This document shows, piece after piece, positions 19,445-29,156 of a stretch of 64,000 nt of DNA (the first letter of the stretch is position 1; the number at the start of each line of letters is the position of its first letter). Source of the stretch: Acinetobacter junii CIP 64.5 (lineage in GTDB: Bacteria > Pseudomonadota > Gammaproteobacteria > Pseudomonadales > Moraxellaceae); contig NZ_KB849655.1 of NCBI RefSeq assembly GCF_000368765.1, positions 257,048 through 321,047 on the forward strand, given 5' to 3'. A program made the position numbers and the translations under genes. The notes below the pieces were generated by a model. It did not search any database and had not been told where the DNA came from. It saw nothing but the letters and a program-made list of their open reading frames with translations.

Positions 19445-19466
19445 TTTGGTAGGTATTTGGTAGGTA
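19445..19466 (+). promoter_or_regulatory. Tandem 11-bp direct repeat upstream of the alcohol dehydrogenase
   Basis: TTTGGTAGGTA occurs twice in a row, a perfect duplication with an 11-bp period, about one helical turn. It lies 88 bp upstream of the alcohol dehydrogenase start. A GGTTGG pair with the same period lies in front of the aldehyde dehydrogenase, so both are candidate binding sites for the regulator encoded between the two enzymes. Confidence 0.55.
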
Positions 19467-19553
19467 GGAAATTTTTTTAAGCACTCCATACTAAGTTCTA
19501 GGTGTAAATCACCTGAATAACAAACAATGGAAAATGGAAGAAGGAATCACTCC

Positions 19554-20726
19554 ATGGCTTTTAAAAATATTGCAGATCAAACAAACGGTTTTTATATCCC
19601 TTGCGTTTCTCTCTTTGGTCCAGGCTGTGCAAAAGAGATTGGGACGAAAGCACAAAATCTCGGTGCAAAAAAAGCATTAATCGTTACAGACGAAGGTCTA
19701 TTTAAATTTGGTGTAGCAGATACTATTTCAGGATATTTGAAAGAAGCTGGTGTAGATAGCCACATCTTTCCAGGTGCAGAGCCTAACCCAACAGATATTA
19801 ATGTTCACAACGGTGTTAAAGCCTACAACGACAATGGATGTGATTTTATCGTTTCATTAGGTGGTGGTTCATCACACGATTGTGCAAAAGGGATTGGTCT
19901 TGTAACTGCTGGCGGCGGACATATTCGTGATTATGAAGGAATTGATAAAAGTACAGTTCCGATGACTCCCTTGATTGCAATCAATACTACAGCAGGTACA
20001 GCCTCAGAAATGACGCGTTTCTGCATCATTACCAACACGGATACTCATGTCAAAATGGCAATAGTAGACTGGCGTTGTACACCTCTGATTGCAATTGATG
20101 ACCCTAAGCTTATGGTTGCAAAACCTGCAGGTTTAACGGCAGCTACAGGAATGGATGCATTAACTCATGCCGTCGAAGCTTATGTCTCTACTGCTGCAAA
20201 TCCAATTACAGATGCCTGTGCTGAGAAAGCCATTACTATGATCAGTCAATGGTTACGCCCTGCTGTAGCCAATGGTGAAAATATCGAAGCACGCGATGCA
20301 ATGAGCTATGCACAATATCTAGCGGGTATGGCATTTAATAATGCATCTCTAGGTTATGTCCATGCAATGGCACATCAGCTTGGTGGGTTCTACAATCTTC
20401 CTCATGGCGTATGTAATGCGGTGCTTTTACCACATGTTTGCGAATTTAATTTAATCGCTTGCCAAGATCGTTATGCAAAAATTGCAGAATTAATGGGCGT
20501 TAATGTTGAAGGTTTCACTGAAACAGAAGCTGCATTTGCCGCAATTGATGCAATTCGTGAACTCTCATCATCAATTGGCATCCCATCAGGATTAACCGAA
20601 CTTGGTGTAAAAACTGAGGACTTGGCAATAATGGCTGAAAATGCTCAAAAAGATGCATGTATGCTGACCAACCCACGTAAAGCAACACATGCTCAAGTTG
20701 TAGAAATTTTTAAAGCTGCTTTATAA
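19554..20726 (+). CDS. Iron-containing alcohol dehydrogenase
   Basis: A 390-residue group III (Fe-dependent) alcohol dehydrogenase. The NAD-binding motif GGGSSHDCAKGIGLV lies near residue 97. The iron ligands come from an aspartate near 195 and the histidines in HAMAHQLGGFYNLPHGVCN near 263-280. It should oxidise a primary alcohol to an aldehyde in the cytoplasm; the aldehyde dehydrogenase across the regulator gene is the natural partner. ATG 19554 is preferred over one 27 nt upstream because an AGAAGGAA ribosome binding site precedes it and the family usually starts here. The substrate could be ethanol or another short alcohol. Confidence 0.88.
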   Translation: MAFKNIADQTNGFYIPCVSLFGPGCAKEIGTKAQNLGAKKALIVTDEGLFKFGVADTISGYLKEAGVDSHIFPGAEPNPTDINVHNGVKAYNDNGCDFIVSLGGGSSHDCAKGIGLVTAGGGHIRDYEGIDKSTVPMTPLIAINTTAGTASEMTRFCIITNTDTHVKMAIVDWRCTPLIAIDDPKLMVAKPAGLTAATGMDALTHAVEAYVSTAANPITDACAEKAITMISQWLRPAVANGENIEARDAMSYAQYLAGMAFNNASLGYVHAMAHQLGGFYNLPHGVCNAVLLPHVCEFNLIACQDRYAKIAELMGVNVEGFTETEAAFAAIDAIRELSSSIGIPSGLTELGVKTEDLAIMAENAQKDACMLTNPRKATHAQVVEIFKAAL

Positions 20727-20738
20727 AGCTTTCCTCTC

Positions 20739-20777
20739 AAAAGTAAGCCAGAACTCCGAGACTTGGCTTACTTTTTT
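20739..20777 (+). terminator. Terminator after the alcohol dehydrogenase
   Basis: AAAAGTAAGCCA (20739-20750) pairs with TGGCTTACTTTT (20764-20775) around a 13-nt loop and runs into T. The A-rich left arm means it could also act on the minus strand, for the convergent regulator gene. Confidence 0.85.
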
Positions 20778-20949
20778 GTGGGAATATTAAAATGGTTATA
20801 TTCCCACTTTTTTTATATAAATTAAAATTCAAAGTAAACAATGATTTATTTAATTTTTTGATCTTTCTACAGAATATCGAGTTCTTTTTCAGGCAAAGCA
20901 AATTTCATTTTTTAATTAACGCTAGATAATTCTAATCTCAAATATTCAA

Positions 20950-22146
20950 TCAATATACGTCTTTAAACTTACTCAAAGATAAACGTGCAGGATGTTCGCT
21001 CGGGAACAATTCCATTAGACGTTCTACAGCATCGATTGCTTCTGGGAAATGGGCCACATGTTTAAGGAGTAGGTCTGTTTCTTTAGTTTTGAAAATCGCA
21101 TCACTTAAACGAGACTCAAGACAATCACGCCATGCACATAAAAATGGACTTTCAGTTTTAGCGAGGAAAACACCTTTATATAATTGAAGTGCAGACGCGA
21201 CATAACCTGCATCTAAAGCCTGCTCTGCTGACAGAAAATCAGCTTCAACATCAGCCAGTAGACGATATGGGCGAGAACCCAACATACCACCTAAAATATC
21301 CCGTAGTTGAGACATTTCTGCTTTGAGCGTACCGATACTCACCTTACGCTCACCATATAATGCTTGATGTAAATTTTCTAAATTCAAGCCATTTGGACAT
21401 AAGGCTAAAATGACTAATATCTCGACCTGTCTTGGAGTTAATACCAATGATTTATGGTTAAAAATAATTTGAGGCGTGGCAAAGGCACGAATATATAAAC
21501 GTTGGCGCTGTTGTTCGATTAAAGCAGTTTGAATAATAGATGCACATCGTTCAGCAGCTAATACACCGAGTGTATTGTGTTTTTTCCATGTCGTAGATAA
21601 ATCAACGACACCTAATACCTGTTTTGAATACGGGTCTAAAATTGGTGCTGCATAGCACACCCAATCATGAATAGACTCCATGTAATGTTCATTTGAGAAC
21701 ACACAACTTGATTGTTGAGTTTTTAAAGAAAGTGCTAGAGCATTGGTTCCGACCATATCTTCAGCCCACTGCCCACCTGCAATAAAATGCACTTTTTCAG
21801 CTGCACTTTGCATTTGATTACTAGAAGCAGTCCAAATAATCGTACTTCCAACGTCACCTACCGCGATAACCATTGAGGATTGTTCTGCAATATGACTTAG
21901 TTCATCGGAACAGGTTTCAAGTGCTAGGTCCAAACTGCTTTTGTTCTTTTTATTTTGACTTAATAGTGGTGCAGCTAAGCGTTCTTTAGGAATCGAGGAC
22001 GAAACAGATCGCTGCCATGAACTCGCAATACTTTGACCAAGTTTTTCAGCATTTTGTGGCGACAGACTACTTTGTTTTTTTAGCTGATCAACGGACGAAC
22101 GATGTTGCAATAACTCTTGTTTTGTAAACATTTGTGTATCCCTCAC
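20950..22146 (-). CDS. GAF-domain transcriptional regulator (AcoR-like sensor part, no AAA+ domain)
   Basis: A 398-residue protein. Residues ~25-220 resemble the N-terminal sensory half of AcoR-type activators: a SIASSWQRSV helix, then a GAF region with GDVGSTIIWTASS, AGGQWAEDMVGTNALALSL and DWVCYAAPILDPYSKQVLGVVDLS. There is no sigma-54 AAA+ module (no GESGTGKE). Instead residues ~240-310 look like a winged-helix DNA-binding region (LTPRQVEILVILALCPNG...VSIGTLKAEMSQLRDIL), followed by a helical part. It is encoded between the alcohol and aldehyde dehydrogenase genes and is divergent from the latter, so it probably controls both. The effector may be an alcohol or aldehyde; that is inference. 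Confidence 0.75.
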   Translation of the reverse strand: MRDTQMFTKQELLQHRSSVDQLKKQSSLSPQNAEKLGQSIASSWQRSVSSSIPKERLAAPLLSQNKKNKSSLDLALETCSDELSHIAEQSSMVIAVGDVGSTIIWTASSNQMQSAAEKVHFIAGGQWAEDMVGTNALALSLKTQQSSCVFSNEHYMESIHDWVCYAAPILDPYSKQVLGVVDLSTTWKKHNTLGVLAAERCASIIQTALIEQQRQRLYIRAFATPQIIFNHKSLVLTPRQVEILVILALCPNGLNLENLHQALYGERKVSIGTLKAEMSQLRDILGGMLGSRPYRLLADVEADFLSAEQALDAGYVASALQLYKGVFLAKTESPFLCAWRDCLESRLSDAIFKTKETDLLLKHVAHFPEAIDAVERLMELFPSEHPARLSLSKFKDVY

Positions 22147-22160
22147 ACTTGATCATGGTT

Positions 22161-22180
22161 TCCAACCTTTCTCCAACCTT
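22161..22180. promoter_or_regulatory. Direct repeat upstream of the aldehyde dehydrogenase
   Basis: TCCAACCTT occurs at 22161-22169 and 22172-22180, an 11-bp period. The reverse complement is AAGGTTGG, similar in core and spacing to the GGTAGG repeats before the alcohol dehydrogenase. It lies in the 124-bp divergent region between the regulator and the aldehyde dehydrogenase. Confidence 0.55.
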
Positions 22181-22270
22181 CGCACTTATATCCTAAAGAA
22201 ATAACGTACAAAAGTACCTTATACCAAAGCTGTAGATCGTTAAATCAATTATAAGCAAAGGAATTTATAT

Positions 22271-23782
22271 ATGCGTTACATCGATCCTAACCAACCTGGT
22301 TCAAAAGTCCAATTTAAATCTCAATATGAGAACTTTATTGGCGGTCAATGGGTAGCTCCTGTAAGAGGAGAATACTTCGATAATGTTTCACCTGTCGATG
22401 GCAAAGTGTTTACAAAGATCCCTCGTTCTTCAGTTGAAGACATTGAACTTGCTCTCGATGCAGCACATAAAGCAAAAGCTGAATGGAATAAAAGCTCTGC
22501 TACAACGCGTTCAAATATTTTATTAAAAATAGCGGATCGTATGGAACAAAACCTTGAGTTTCTTGCAGTTGCAGAAACTTGGGACAATGGTAAACCAGTA
22601 CGTGAAACTTTAGCCGCGGACATCCCGTTAGCGATAGATCACTTCCGCTATTTTGCTGGATGTATTCGTGCACAAGAAGGCGGAATTTCAGAGATTGATG
22701 AAGATACGATTGCCTACCACTTTCACGAGCCTTTAGGCGTTGTAGGTCAAATCATTCCTTGGAACTTTCCGATTTTGATGGCGGCTTGGAAACTCGCACC
22801 AGCACTCGCGGCGGGTAACTGTATTGTTTTAAAACCAGCAGAACAGACACCTGTGGGTATTTTACTGGTCTTAGAACTTATCCAAGACATACTTCCACCA
22901 GGTGTTCTCAACGTTGTTAATGGTTTTGGTGCTGAAGTGGGTCGACCATTAGCAACTAGTCCCCGTATTGCGAAGATTGCATTTACTGGTTCTACTCAAG
23001 TCGGTCAGCTCATCATGCAATATGCAACTGAGAATATTATTCCAGTCACCTTGGAGCTTGGGGGTAAATCACCAAATGTCTTCTTTGAAGATGTGATGGA
23101 CAAAGATGATGATTATCTTGATAAAGCGCTAGAAGGCTTTGCAATGTTTGCATTGAATCAAGGTGAAGTATGTACTTGTCCTTCTCGTGCCTTAATTCAA
23201 GAAAGTATCGCAGATAAGTTTTTAGAAAAAGCAATCGAGCGAGTTAAACGAATTAAGTTGGGTCATCCATTAGATACTGAAACCATGGTTGGCGCTCAGG
23301 CTTCCTTAGAACAGCAAGAGAAAATCCTACGTTGTATCAGCACAGGTCGCGAGGAAGGTGCTGAAGTACTTGTAGGTGGTGGTGCTCGTCAAGAAGTTGA
23401 TGAAGGTTTCTATATTGAACCGACGGTGTTCAAAGGACACAACAGTATGCAAATTTTCCAAGAAGAAATTTTTGGACCTGTATTGTCAGTGACCACTTTC
23501 AAAGATTTTGATGAAGCAATCAAAATTGCCAATGAAACCATTTATGGCCTAGGAGCTGGAGTTTGGTCACGTTCTGCACACACTTCATACCGTGCAGGTC
23601 GTGCAATAGAAGCAGGTCGTGTATGGACAAATTGTTATCACATTTACCCTGCTCATGCAGCGTTTGGTGGTTACAAAAAATCAGGTATTGGTCGCGAAAA
23701 CCATCGCATGATGTTAGACCATTACCAACAAACCAAGAACCTATTGGTGAGCTACTCAACTAAACCAGCGGGTTTCTTTTAA
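22271..23782 (+). CDS. Aldehyde dehydrogenase, NAD-dependent (ExaC/AcoD-like)
   Basis: A 503-residue member of the NAD(P)-dependent aldehyde dehydrogenase superfamily. The catalytic cysteine is in [15 protein letters not shown] near residue 300 and the glutamate in [16 protein letters not shown] near 265. The cofactor region includes [22 protein letters not shown] near 160 and the FTGSTQVGQ motif near 240. The start [13 protein letters not shown] and the C-terminal KNLLVSYS region resemble acetaldehyde dehydrogenases ExaC/AcoD. It should oxidise the aldehyde made by the neighbouring alcohol dehydrogenase to the acid. An AAAGGAATT ribosome binding site lies upstream. Confidence 0.9.
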   Translation: MRYIDPNQPGSKVQFKSQYENFIGGQWVAPVRGEYFDNVSPVDGKVFTKIPRSSVEDIELALDAAHKAKAEWNKSSATTRSNILLKIADRMEQNLEFLAVAETWDNGKPVRETLAADIPLAIDHFRYFAGCIRAQEGGISEIDEDTIAYHFHEPLGVVGQIIPWNFPILMAAWKLAPALAAGNCIVLKPAEQTPVGILLVLELIQDILPPGVLNVVNGFGAEVGRPLATSPRIAKIAFTGSTQVGQLIMQYATENIIPVTLELGGKSPNVFFEDVMDKDDDYLDKALEGFAMFALNQGEVCTCPSRALIQESIADKFLEKAIERVKRIKLGHPLDTETMVGAQASLEQQEKILRCISTGREEGAEVLVGGGARQEVDEGFYIEPTVFKGHNSMQIFQEEIFGPVLSVTTFKDFDEAIKIANETIYGLGAGVWSRSAHTSYRAGRAIEAGRVWTNCYHIYPAHAAFGGYKKSGIGRENHRMMLDHYQQTKNLLVSYSTKPAGFF

Positions 23783-23824
23783 AATTTAAAAAAGCTTATT
23801 TATCTCGATAAGTCAGTTTAAAGT

Positions 23825-23857
23825 AAAGGCAAGTACACGAATTGTACTTGCCTTTTT
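23825..23857 (+). terminator. Terminator after the aldehyde dehydrogenase
   Basis: AAAGGCAAGTACA (23825-23837) pairs perfectly with TGTACTTGCCTTT (23843-23855) around CGAAT and ends in a T-run. Confidence 0.9.
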
Positions 23858-24039
23858 AGTTATTAGAAATTCACATAAAAATATCAGTTGTCGTGTAGTT
23901 GACAGATTTTCAAATAAATATATGTTTAAAGTGCTAGATCGAAACTTAGATCATCTTTGATTTGTACACGATGATGGTCACTTTTAAAAACGATATCAAT
24001 TATTTATCAAAATAAAATTCATTTAGGAAAGCACGGTTT

Positions 24040-24915
24040 ATGGATTCAGGATTGATCACAATATTTTTACCTATCGCCTTAGCCATCGTTATGGCAGGTA
24101 TGGGGCTAGAACTAACACTTAAAGACTTTGCGCGAGTCAGCAAACACCCTAAAGCTGTTTTAATAGCATTGTTCTGCCAACTCATTTTATTAGTAGGGAT
24201 AGCGTTTTTAATTTGTAAAATACTTGCTTTACCACCGCTTTTAGCGGTCGGTTTGATGCTATTGGCTGCATCACCTGGTGGTACGACAGCCAATTTATTT
24301 AGCTATCTATATAAGGGTGACATCGCACTTAATATTACTTTAACTGCAATTAACGCTATTATCGCAGCGGTGTTCCTACCCTTAATTGTAAATTTCTCGA
24401 TTCTGTATTTTATGAATGAAGGGCAGCAAGTCGGTCTGCAATTTACTAAGGTTTTACAAGTTTTTCTGATTATTTTAGTGCCTGTATGCATCGGAATGAT
24501 CATTCGTCATTATGCACCGCATGTTGCTGAAAAACTGAATCGTCCTGTACGAATCTTTGCCGTGGTTTTTCTGCTGATTATCATTCTAGGCGCAATTATC
24601 AAAGAGCGAAGCAACTTGGTAGATTATTTGGGACAGATTGGCTTAGCAACCGCACTATTCTGCGCAATTAGTTTAATGGTTGGATATTTCGTGCCACGAA
24701 TGTTAGGCATTAGTTCATATCAAGCACGTGCATGTGCATTTGAGATCGGGATTCATAACAGTACTTTAGCCATGACAATTGCACTCACGATTATGGCAAG
24801 TACCACCATCGCAATGCCTGCCGCGGTATACTCCATTTTCATGTATATCTTCGCGACTATATTCGGCATATTAATTACGAAATTTGCCCCTCAAGATGCT
24901 GTAAAAACAGTCTAA
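24040..24915 (+). CDS. Bile acid:sodium symporter (BASS) family transporter
   Basis: A 291-residue membrane protein with about 9-10 hydrophobic segments. The family signature is visible as LLAASPGGTTANLFSYLYKGDIALN near residue 77-100, which corresponds to the first crossover helix, and as CAFEIGIHNSTLAMTIAL near 230 in the second. Bacterial members carry diverse organic anions, so the substrate is unknown. It has its own terminator, is separated from the aldehyde module by another terminator, and is convergent with the ketopantoate reductase-like gene. It is therefore probably a single-gene unit. Confidence 0.85.
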   Translation: MDSGLITIFLPIALAIVMAGMGLELTLKDFARVSKHPKAVLIALFCQLILLVGIAFLICKILALPPLLAVGLMLLAASPGGTTANLFSYLYKGDIALNITLTAINAIIAAVFLPLIVNFSILYFMNEGQQVGLQFTKVLQVFLIILVPVCIGMIIRHYAPHVAEKLNRPVRIFAVVFLLIIILGAIIKERSNLVDYLGQIGLATALFCAISLMVGYFVPRMLGISSYQARACAFEIGIHNSTLAMTIALTIMASTTIAMPAAVYSIFMYIFATIFGILITKFAPQDAVKTV

Positions 24916-24930
24916 TCTAAGATTTTTATC

Positions 24931-24962
24931 AAAAAAGCGTATAGGTGCTATACGCTTTTTTT
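24931..24962. terminator. Bidirectional terminator
   Basis: AAAAAAGCGTATAG pairs with CTATACGCTTTTTT around GTG. The flanking A- and T-runs allow it to work for both convergent genes. Confidence 0.9.
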
Positions 24963-24975
24963 ATGCATAATCGAA

Positions 24976-25977
24976 TCACAATTGCGTTAACTGTGCTTTA
25001 AGTTTTGATCCAGACCATACTTTCGGTTCTGATTCTGCCTGTTTTACTAGCTCAATTAATTTTTGGTTAATTGGTGCTGTAAGATTCAACTGTCTTGCTA
25101 AATTAACAACCTCACCATTAATCCAATCGATTTCAGTTTTTCTTCCAACCATTAAATCATCAGCCATCGAAGAACGCGCAAGTGGATCAATCGCGAGCAT
25201 TTTTTTACTGATAATCTTAAATATAGGATTGGGTAGTTTTAAAATTTTAGGAATAAATTGTGCTGGAATTGGAGTCAATTTAGCTGGTTTGATTTTGACT
25301 ATTTTTAATAGATTCAATGTTTCTAATTGAGCAAGTGCCAAACACTGACGATATTCTCGAATAGATAATTCTTGTTTCAGTGGAAGTCGGGATAGCGCAT
25401 TGATTGAATTATTTAAGTTCAATAATAATTTTGCCCATTGCACAGCTTGCATATCTTGTTCTAACTGAATCTCTAACTGCGCTTTTTGAAACGCAAGTAC
25501 GAGTTCAGCTAATTGCTCATGGTTTTTTACATACAAAGCCCCATCAGTTCCTTGGTGGAAACGACCATTCCCCAGAGCTGCGACATTAAAAGGTACCATT
25601 CCTTCGAGTATAATGTGGTCTGTTAAAATTCTTTTTAGAATTCCCACATTACTTAAGCCATTTTGAAAACTAATAATAATGGTCTTTTTCTTTAGAATAT
25701 CTTTTAATTCAAGGGCTACTTGTTCAGTAGATGTTGATTTTACGCAAACAAAGACAATATCAGCATGAGCTGCTACATTGTGATCAATGCTCATTTGTAA
25801 TTGATTTACAGAAATAGTTTGCTTAAATCCTGTGTAATCTGAAACAGTTAAACCATAAGTTTGAAGTGCTTGCTGAATTTTAGGACGAACAATAAAATTT
25901 ATGTCATAGCCAGCAGCAATGAGTCTACCGCCAAGATAGCATCCAATACTACCTGCACCATAAATACATATTTTCAT
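24976..25977 (-). CDS. 2-dehydropantoate 2-reductase family protein
   Basis: A 333-residue protein with an N-terminal NADPH Rossmann motif GAGSIGCYLGGRL at residues 7-19, the catalytic-lysine region WAKLLLNLNNSINALSRLP near 180-200, and a glutamate-rich C-terminal helical domain (RKTEIDWINGEVVNLARQL near 285). Ketopantoate reductase (PanE/ApbA) reduces 2-dehydropantoate to pantoate for coenzyme A synthesis. Genomes often hold several paralogues, and this copy is isolated from other pantothenate genes. It may be a paralogue with another 2-oxoacid substrate. Confidence 0.8.
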   Translation of the reverse strand: MKICIYGAGSIGCYLGGRLIAAGYDINFIVRPKIQQALQTYGLTVSDYTGFKQTISVNQLQMSIDHNVAAHADIVFVCVKSTSTEQVALELKDILKKKTIIISFQNGLSNVGILKRILTDHIILEGMVPFNVAALGNGRFHQGTDGALYVKNHEQLAELVLAFQKAQLEIQLEQDMQAVQWAKLLLNLNNSINALSRLPLKQELSIREYRQCLALAQLETLNLLKIVKIKPAKLTPIPAQFIPKILKLPNPIFKIISKKMLAIDPLARSSMADDLMVGRKTEIDWINGEVVNLARQLNLTAPINQKLIELVKQAESEPKVWSGSKLKAQLTQL

Positions 25978-26080
25978 TGATCAACTCTAACTACTGTTTT
26001 TCTATTGCTACTTTCCTAACATAATCAATATTACGGAGTAGATTTGTCAGCTAGCTTACAAATTTTAAATTTTGCTCAAG

Positions 26081-26107
26081 AAAAAGCCCAATATTGAATT
26101 GGGCTTT
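26081..26107 (-). terminator. Terminator after the HchA gene
   Basis: AAAGCCCAAT (26083-26092) pairs perfectly with ATTGGGCTTT (26098-26107) around five bases. On the minus strand it is followed by a T-run, 17 nt past the HchA stop. Confidence 0.85.
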
Positions 26108-26123
26108 GAACTTATAAAATAGC

Positions 26124-27002
26124 TTATGCGTTAAGGCTTGGATCAGCTAATAAAGTTTCAGCAGCAAGTTTCCCCAAATTATTAGAGGCTAAGGGACTAT
26201 CACCCGTTAACAGTTTTCGATCTTGATGAACTTGCCCTGTGATTCCCTTATTTAGAATTTCCACACCAAGCTTTTCAAGATTTTCGCCGACGAGCCACGG
26301 CAATTGTCCAGGCATATATCCAATATCGATATTGGCACCTTTATCTAATGAATCAGGGAAAACACAGACTTGATAGCCTTTAAAAATATAATCATTTGGG
26401 CTTTCATCAACTGCGGCTGCCAATAATGAAGCTGGACCATGACATAATGTAATAACATATTTGTCATTATCCACTGCCCATTTTAATAAAGCCTTAACTT
26501 CTTTACTCTCAGGAATTTTAGCTAAAACCCCATGCCCACCTGGTATAAAAATACCAGCATAAGGTGAGTCACTGCTTAAAGCCTGATCTAAAATATCTGC
26601 CAATTTTAGTGGTGATTTAAGTTGTTTTTCGTACTTGTGATAGGTATCCAAAACCACTTTCTCTTCTTTTGGCATTGCCCACATTTCAAGTTTTACTGGA
26701 TTACCTGAAAGTGTTGCAACATCAAAGGCAAAACCAGCATTGTCTAAATGGAACATCGGTAACAACATTTCTACTGGATGATTTCCTGTAGAAAAGAATT
26801 TCTCATTTTGCATCAGAATATAGCGTTCATCCGTTGCAATCATGAGGATCTTTTTATCACCTTGATATGGATTTGGGTATGTAGTTCCGTCATAGTCAGT
26901 TTTAGGAGCCGTATACTGACTTAGAGAATAAGGTGATGGAAAAAAAGTATTATCTTCAGCTAGATCTGGAGTTGGGTTACGATCATCTGTATTTGTTGTC
27001 AT
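26124..27002 (-). CDS. hchA: Protein/nucleotide deglycase, glyoxalase III (HchA/Hsp31 family)
   Basis: A 292-residue DJ-1/PfpI superfamily protein of the HchA branch. The nucleophile cysteine is in [16 protein letters not shown], preceded by the [16 protein letters not shown] loop; the metal-site region is [22 protein letters not shown]. HchA converts methylglyoxal to lactate and repairs glycated proteins; which activity matters here is unknown. ATG 27002 is chosen because GAGGAA lies 8 nt upstream and the family's N-terminal linker starts here; an in-frame start 48 nt upstream lacks such a site. It follows the quinone oxidoreductase gene and may share its transcript. Confidence 0.88.
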   Translation of the reverse strand: MTTNTDDRNPTPDLAEDNTFFPSPYSLSQYTAPKTDYDGTTYPNPYQGDKKILMIATDERYILMQNEKFFSTGNHPVEMLLPMFHLDNAGFAFDVATLSGNPVKLEMWAMPKEEKVVLDTYHKYEKQLKSPLKLADILDQALSSDSPYAGIFIPGGHGVLAKIPESKEVKALLKWAVDNDKYVITLCHGPASLLAAAVDESPNDYIFKGYQVCVFPDSLDKGANIDIGYMPGQLPWLVGENLEKLGVEILNKGITGQVHQDRKLLTGDSPLASNNLGKLAAETLLADPSLNA

Positions 27003-27108
27003 GTTTAAATTCCTCGTAGGATATGTTTGATTTACATATTGCTTTTCCAAGTGATCATTCTCAAGCTTGATGTATAAATAGGCATAGATTGAATACGATT
27101 AGGCAAAA

Positions 27109-28113
27109 TTACGATTTAATTTCGAGTACCACTTTTCCAATATGTTCACTGCTTTCCAAACATTGGTGTGCTGCTGCAACCTCTTCAAAAGTAAAAGTCT
27201 TATAAATAATCGGTTTACATTGACCTGTTTCGATTAGTGGCCAAACAAACTGCTCCAATTCTTGGGTAATTTTTGCTTTTTCATCATTGGTTCGAGCACG
27301 CATCGTAGAACCAGTCACCACAGCGCGTTTGAGCATGAGTTCTTGAATATCAAAGCCATCTACTTTTCGACCGCCCATAAATCCGATAATTACCAGTCGC
27401 CCATCTCTTTTTAGCAATCTCAGATTCTGATTAAAGTAAGCAGCACCGATAATATCTAAGATCACATCTACACCTTGCTGATCTGTGAGTGATAAGATTT
27501 CTTGTTCAAAATTTTGTGTCTTGTAATTAATAACCGTCGAAATTGAGCTTAATTTTTCTACTTTTTCTTCACTTCCCACTGTGGAAAAAGTTTGAATACC
27601 CATCGCATGACATAAGCTCAACGCTGTAGAACCAATTCCACTAGCTCCTCCATGAATTAACACGGTTTCATTCTTTTTTAACTGTCCGATCTGAAATAGA
27701 TTTGCCCATACTGTGAAATAAGTTTCTGGAATAGCTGCCGCCTCAACAAAGCTCAGATTTTTTGGAATCGCTAAAGTTTGATTTGCTGGAACAGCACAGT
27801 ATTCTGCATACCCTCCACCGTTGGTCAGCGCACAGACCTTATCACCGACTTTAAATTTTTCTACTTTTGAACCAATTTGTGAAATGATCCCAGCAACTTC
27901 CAATCCTGGAATCTGCGTTACACCTTTCGGCATCGGATACAACCCTTGTCGTTGCAAAATATCAGGGCGATTGATGCCTGTGGCATAGACTTCAATTAAT
28001 ACTTCATCTTCTTTAATCTCAGGTTTCTTACCTTGTACAACTTTTAGAACTTCAGGACCGCCAGCTTGAGTAATTTCGATATATTTCATTTGTTCGCTAC
28101 TATTTTGATTCAT
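27109..28113 (-). CDS. NAD(P)H quinone oxidoreductase, zinc-type MDR family (QOR/PIG3-like)
   Basis: A 334-residue medium-chain reductase without the structural zinc cysteines. It has an N-terminal GroES-like fold (GINRPDILQRQGLYP near 50) and a Rossmann domain with HGGASGIGSTALSLCHAMG near 155. The closing segments KAKITQELEQFVWPLIETGQ and FEEVAAAHQCLESSEHIGKVVL match the PIG3/TP53I3 quinone reductase group. It would reduce quinones or similar electrophiles with NADPH. It starts 8 nt past the end of the AraC pseudogene and is followed by hchA. A small electrophile-defence cluster is a reasonable inference. Confidence 0.85.
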   Translation of the reverse strand: MNQNSSEQMKYIEITQAGGPEVLKVVQGKKPEIKEDEVLIEVYATGINRPDILQRQGLYPMPKGVTQIPGLEVAGIISQIGSKVEKFKVGDKVCALTNGGGYAEYCAVPANQTLAIPKNLSFVEAAAIPETYFTVWANLFQIGQLKKNETVLIHGGASGIGSTALSLCHAMGIQTFSTVGSEEKVEKLSSISTVINYKTQNFEQEILSLTDQQGVDVILDIIGAAYFNQNLRLLKRDGRLVIIGFMGGRKVDGFDIQELMLKRAVVTGSTMRARTNDEKAKITQELEQFVWPLIETGQCKPIIYKTFTFEEVAAAHQCLESSEHIGKVVLEIKS

Positions 28114-28120
28114 GATTTAC

Positions 28121-28997
28121 TCATTCCTTATGTATATTTACTTCAGTTTGATTAGGAGAAAAACCAAACTGCTTTTTAAACTCTCGACTAAATTGAGATG
28201 AGCTTTGATAACCAACAGCATAAGCTGCTTGAGCAACGCTTTGGTTTTCGTTTTGCAACATTTGTTTTGCCTTATGCAACCGCGTAACTTTGAGATACTG
28301 CAAAGGTGAATGTAATGTGACTTGTTTGAATGCTTTATGAAACGCAGAAATACTCATATTGGCTTGCTCAGCAAGCATTTCCACTGTTAATTTCTCTGTG
28401 AAATGATGTTGAATATATTCACAAATCTTATAAATCTGTCGTAAATTGCCTTGAACTACTAATCCTGTTAAAGCATCAGCACCCGAATGTTGAATCACTC
28501 GATACAATAACTATCGTTTAATTTGTTCACCTAAAATCAAGCAGTCTTGTTCTGAACCTAAAGTTTTTAATAGTCGTATCAATACATTCGAAATGGTTTG
28601 ATCATATTGAATTACACTCATGCCTGTGGTGAGGGGTTTAAATTGCTCATCTTCAAAATATGTTTTTGCCAACAACTCATTTACCGTATCCGCCTCTAGT
28701 TTCATGCTGACTGCAATCATAGGCAATTCAGGACTCGCTACCGTATCACAATCAAATGGCATAGACACGGAGACGATAAGGCATTCGCCTTGCTGAAATG
28801 CATAGGTTTCAGTTCCGATATAACCACGTTTACTGCCTTGTAAAACAAAAAACTAAGGTCGGTTCTTGCAATACGGCTAATGGTGGTGTGTTGTGATCTA
28901 CACGCATCAAAGTGATGCCATCTATTGCCGTAGCAAAGAAGCCTTCTTTAGCAACAAGTTTTAAAAACAGTGAGCTAAGTATTTGGTTATTCATCAT
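28121..28997 (-). pseudogene. AraC-family regulator, decayed (frameshift plus in-frame stop)
   Basis: Three pieces form one AraC protein with an AraC_N-type cupin domain. The N-terminal part starts at 28997 (MMNNQILSSLFLKLVAKEG) and runs to EPTLVF, where an A6 run on plus (28847-28852) has one base too many. Removing it restores ...EPTLVFVLQGSKRGYIGTE and joins to the 28511-28768 segment. That segment ends at an in-frame TAG (28511-28513) directly followed in frame by LLYRVIQHSGADALTGL and the two HTH motifs near the C-terminus (AEQANMSISAFHKAFKQ; AYAVGYQSSSQFSREFKK). Two independent lesions make a true pseudogene likely. It would have controlled the downstream quinone oxidoreductase. Confidence 0.88.
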
Positions 28998-29156
28998 GTG
29001 TCATCTGATGATTCTAAATTTGATCTTTATTATTAAATAGAAAATTCAGGAAAGATGTTAGTTTTATGCAGGATTAGGCATAGAAAATAGAGTTTTGTGA
29101 AGTTCATTTAAACATGTGATATAGATTTATAAAAAAGAGCTAGCAAAAACTAAATA

